Shown here: piece by piece, positions 62,277 through 64,000 of the stretch
How the letters are laid out: every line of letters starts with the position of its first letter
Position numbering within the stretch: position 1 is the first letter of the stretch
Assembly (NCBI GenBank): GCA_034670025.1
Contig: JAXMOE010000005.1
Span: 1-64,000, forward strand
DNA: 64,000 nt
Direction of reading: 5' to 3'
From: PGYR01 sp034670025
GTDB taxonomy: Bacteria > Bacteroidota > Ignavibacteria > Kapaibacteriales > UBA2268
Notes under the pieces: generated by a model
The model's input: only the letters and a program-made list of their open reading frames with translations
What the model was told of the DNA's origin: nothing
Databases searched by the model: none
Made by a program: the position numbers and the translations under genes

Positions 62277-62421
62277 TTAAATTAGTAAAGATTTATCCTT
62301 TTCTCTTAACTTTCTTAAAATATAGTAAAGATTCTTATGTTTTTCCTTAACTTTTTCTTAAATTGGTAAAGATTTTATATCATTTCTTTAACTTTTTCTT
62401 ACAATTTTTAAGATTTTTATG
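62270..62421 (+). repeat. 41-bp tandem repeat carrying the Fic start codon
   Basis: Units 62270-62310, 62311-62351 and 62352-62392, plus a partial unit from 62393 to the ATG at 62419. Each unit is of the form TTTCTTAAA...GTAAAGATT...CTTAAC. The ATG of the Fic gene falls at the same phase in the partial unit as the ATG of unit 2 (GATTCTTATG). The leader may change length by slippage. Confidence 0.65.
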
Positions 62422-63543
62422 AAAAACTTTACTGCTGGCAAACATATAACTCAGGATAAATATAGTAGCTTTCAGCCGGATTTTATCAATCGAAGCTGGA
62501 AATTCGATAATTTGGAGCTACTCCATCAACTAAGCATTGCCGATAGGAATATTGGTAGGTTAGATATGTACTCGGAGTATGTGCCTAATATCAACCTATT
62601 TATCCAAATGCACATAGTCAAAGAAGCAACTCAATCGAGTAAGATAGAAGGTACTCAGACAAACATTGAAGAAGCATTACTTTCCAAAAAAGAATTGAGT
62701 CAAGAAAAAAGAGATGACTGGGAGGAAGTCCAAAACTACATCTCGGCTTCAAAAACAGCAGTTAATGAACTAAATGACATTCCATTCTCAACCAGATTAA
62801 TAAAGTCCACCCACAAGGTTTTGCTTGATAATGTGCGTGGTATGAACAAAATGCCAGGCGAGTTCAGGAACAGTCAAAATTGGATTGGTGGAACTAATTT
62901 GAGCAATGCAAAGTTCATCCCACCTCACCACAGCACTATCGGGGAGCTAATGAGTGATTTGGAAAAGTTTGTGCATAATGAAAGTTTGCTAATCCCTGAA
63001 CTAATCAAAGCTGCTATAGTTCACTATCAATTTGAAACTATCCATCCATTTCTTGATGGAAATGGGAGAGTTGGTAGATTACTAATTACTCTTTACTTAG
63101 TGAGCAAAGGCATATTAAAGCTACCAATACTTTACCTTTCTGATTACTTCGAAAGAAACAGATTGCAATACTATGATTGCCTAACTAAGGTCAGAGAAAC
63201 CAATGATATTAATCAATGGATCAAATTCTTTCTAACTGGAATAATAGAAACTACGAGAAGCGGTATAACTACTTTTGACAGTATATTGAAGCTAAAAGAA
63301 GAGACAGATGTAAAAATTCGCACATTAGGTAGCCGAACTGCCAATGCTCAGAAGCTAATAAATTATATGTATGAGCAACCTATTATAAGCGCAAAAGATG
63401 CTCTGGGAATTATTAACCAAACTAAACCAACAGTTTACAAGCTATTGGATGACTTAGTTGGATTGGGTGTTTTGGTAGAAAAGAATATAGTATCTAAAAG
63501 TAAATCGTATGTTCTTGATGAGTATTTGCAATTGTTTAAGTAG
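62419..63543 (+). CDS. Fic-domain protein with N-terminal inhibitory helix
   Basis: 374 residues. A Fic_N region contains the inhibitory motif SSKIEG (73-78, pattern [ST]xxxE[GN]). It is followed by the Fic domain with HPFLDGNGR (209-217), the AMP-transfer signature. A C-terminal winged-helix-like DNA-binding region (about 310-374; ISAKDALGIINQTKPTVYKLLDDLVGLGVL) completes the common Fic-wHTH layout. It is likely to AMPylate a target and to regulate itself. The leader and start codon are in a 41-bp tandem repeat. Confidence 0.9.
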   Translation: MKNFTAGKHITQDKYSSFQPDFINRSWKFDNLELLHQLSIADRNIGRLDMYSEYVPNINLFIQMHIVKEATQSSKIEGTQTNIEEALLSKKELSQEKRDDWEEVQNYISASKTAVNELNDIPFSTRLIKSTHKVLLDNVRGMNKMPGEFRNSQNWIGGTNLSNAKFIPPHHSTIGELMSDLEKFVHNESLLIPELIKAAIVHYQFETIHPFLDGNGRVGRLLITLYLVSKGILKLPILYLSDYFERNRLQYYDCLTKVRETNDINQWIKFFLTGIIETTRSGITTFDSILKLKEETDVKIRTLGSRTANAQKLINYMYEQPIISAKDALGIINQTKPTVYKLLDDLVGLGVLVEKNIVSKSKSYVLDEYLQLFK

Positions 63544-63565
63544 GGAATATTCTATTTTTAGAAGG

Positions 63566-64000
63566 TTACCTAGCTGCTTCTGCCAATATCTCGTATAGCC
63601 AAGTGTTTTCAAACTCTTTTTTAGCCAAATCCATAATCTTATTAGTATCAGTAGCATTTATATTAGAATCTAACTGTATTAGTCTTTTTGGCATAAACTC
63701 GCCTGGTATTTTATGGCCAAATATATTATATGACATAGTGAAATGTGAACTACTATCACGAGCAGAAGGCTCAAATTTTATCGAATCATAAGTACTTTGA
63801 ATAATACTATCTTTTTGAGCATCAGAATATTGATTCATTTTCCATTTTACTACCTTTCTCATTTTCTTTGAACTGACATCAGAAGCGTGCATCCGATATT
63901 TGATAACCAATTCAAGTGCTGTATTATAATGTCCTTTTTTATAGCTAATATCAAAGACTTTACTAACATAGAATTTTCTCGTTTCAAATATTTCAAGCAT
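63566..64000 (-). CDS. Unknown protein, possibly partial at its N-terminus
   Basis: 144 residues visible from an ATG exactly at the window end (64000) to a TAA at 63566; the real start may lie beyond the window. It has helix-rich, charged sequence (KKGHYNTALELVIKYRMHA, KKEFENTWLYEILAEAAR) without recognised motif. It runs convergent to the Fic gene. Confidence 0.55.
   Translation of the reverse strand: MLEIFETRKFYVSKVFDISYKKGHYNTALELVIKYRMHASDVSSKKMRKVVKWKMNQYSDAQKDSIIQSTYDSIKFEPSARDSSSHFTMSYNIFGHKIPGEFMPKRLIQLDSNINATDTNKIMDLAKKEFENTWLYEILAEAAR

Overview
The window reads as a chromosomal segment of an AT-rich (roughly one-third GC by eye) Gram-negative bacterium of the Bacteroidota/Chlorobiota (FCB) group. 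Three observations support this. There are type IX secretion cargo proteins with C-terminal sorting domains. There are promoters of the Bacteroidota form TTTG-N19..21-TAnnTTTG, upstream of secG, tRNA-Thr and the mobile-mystery operon. Genes for lipopolysaccharide and the outer membrane are present (an LptF/LptG-type permease, GmhA, OmpA). I cannot place it to genus; a Kapabacteria-, Ignavibacteria- or Cytophagia/Flavobacteriia-like lineage would all fit. No rRNA, CRISPR array, prophage or insertion sequence is visible.

Layout. Positions 1-8.5 kb hold three large minus-strand secreted genes: two recent tandem copies of a GEVED-domain protein (the first cut by the window edge) and a 1412-residue beta-helix protein; at least two carry T9SS sorting domains. 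From 8.7 to 13.1 kb lie a divergent aspartokinase, an LptF/LptG-type permease, a TspO-like/GPP34 pair and secG. From 13.2 to 19.5 kb a tight seven-gene minus-strand operon runs coaD, a kynB-like cyclase gene, kynU, kmo, a hisC-like aminotransferase gene, a lipoprotein gene and a TPR-like protein gene, and ends in a bidirectional terminator. It can turn N-formylkynurenine into 3-hydroxyanthranilate. Next come a gene broken by an in-frame stop, an S9 peptidase, a DUF971 protein and a fatty-acid desaturase.

A 560-bp intergenic region (24.35-24.9 kb) is packed with hairpin repeats; one family recurs near 49.86 kb. From 24.9 to 28.3 kb are an azurin-like lipoprotein, a thioredoxin-like protein, an ICMT-like methyltransferase and two paralogous lipoproteins. 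A plus-strand operon (28.5-33.4 kb: cysS, DUF2520, uppP, cyclophilin, engB, gmhA) is followed by tRNA-Thr(TGT). The minus-strand block 33.7-44.8 kb joins a bi-domain oxidoreductase, a membrane-fused GH2-like protein, purC, rodA, pdxA, a REC-histidine kinase, a GT-C-like membrane protein, an FMN reductase and a monohaem cytochrome.

From 44.9 to 49.6 kb are an ECF sigma factor with an unusual anti-sigma protein that appears fused to an outer-membrane barrel, dapB, a methyltransferase and an alanine-type aminotransferase. The last 14 kb is more accessory in character: a mobile mystery A/B (XRE/Fic) cassette with a visible promoter-operator, an OmpA protein with 15 calcium-binding-type repeats, an AT-rich T9SS cargo gene, a solo XRE regulator with a palindromic operator, a beta-propeller protein, small lipoproteins, and a second Fic gene whose leader and start codon lie in a 41-bp tandem repeat.

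The most interesting candidates for new biology are the sigma/anti-sigma-barrel pair, the GH2-like protein that seems to have lost its acid/base residue and gained membrane helices, the repeat-embedded Fic start, and the shared hairpin repeat family.
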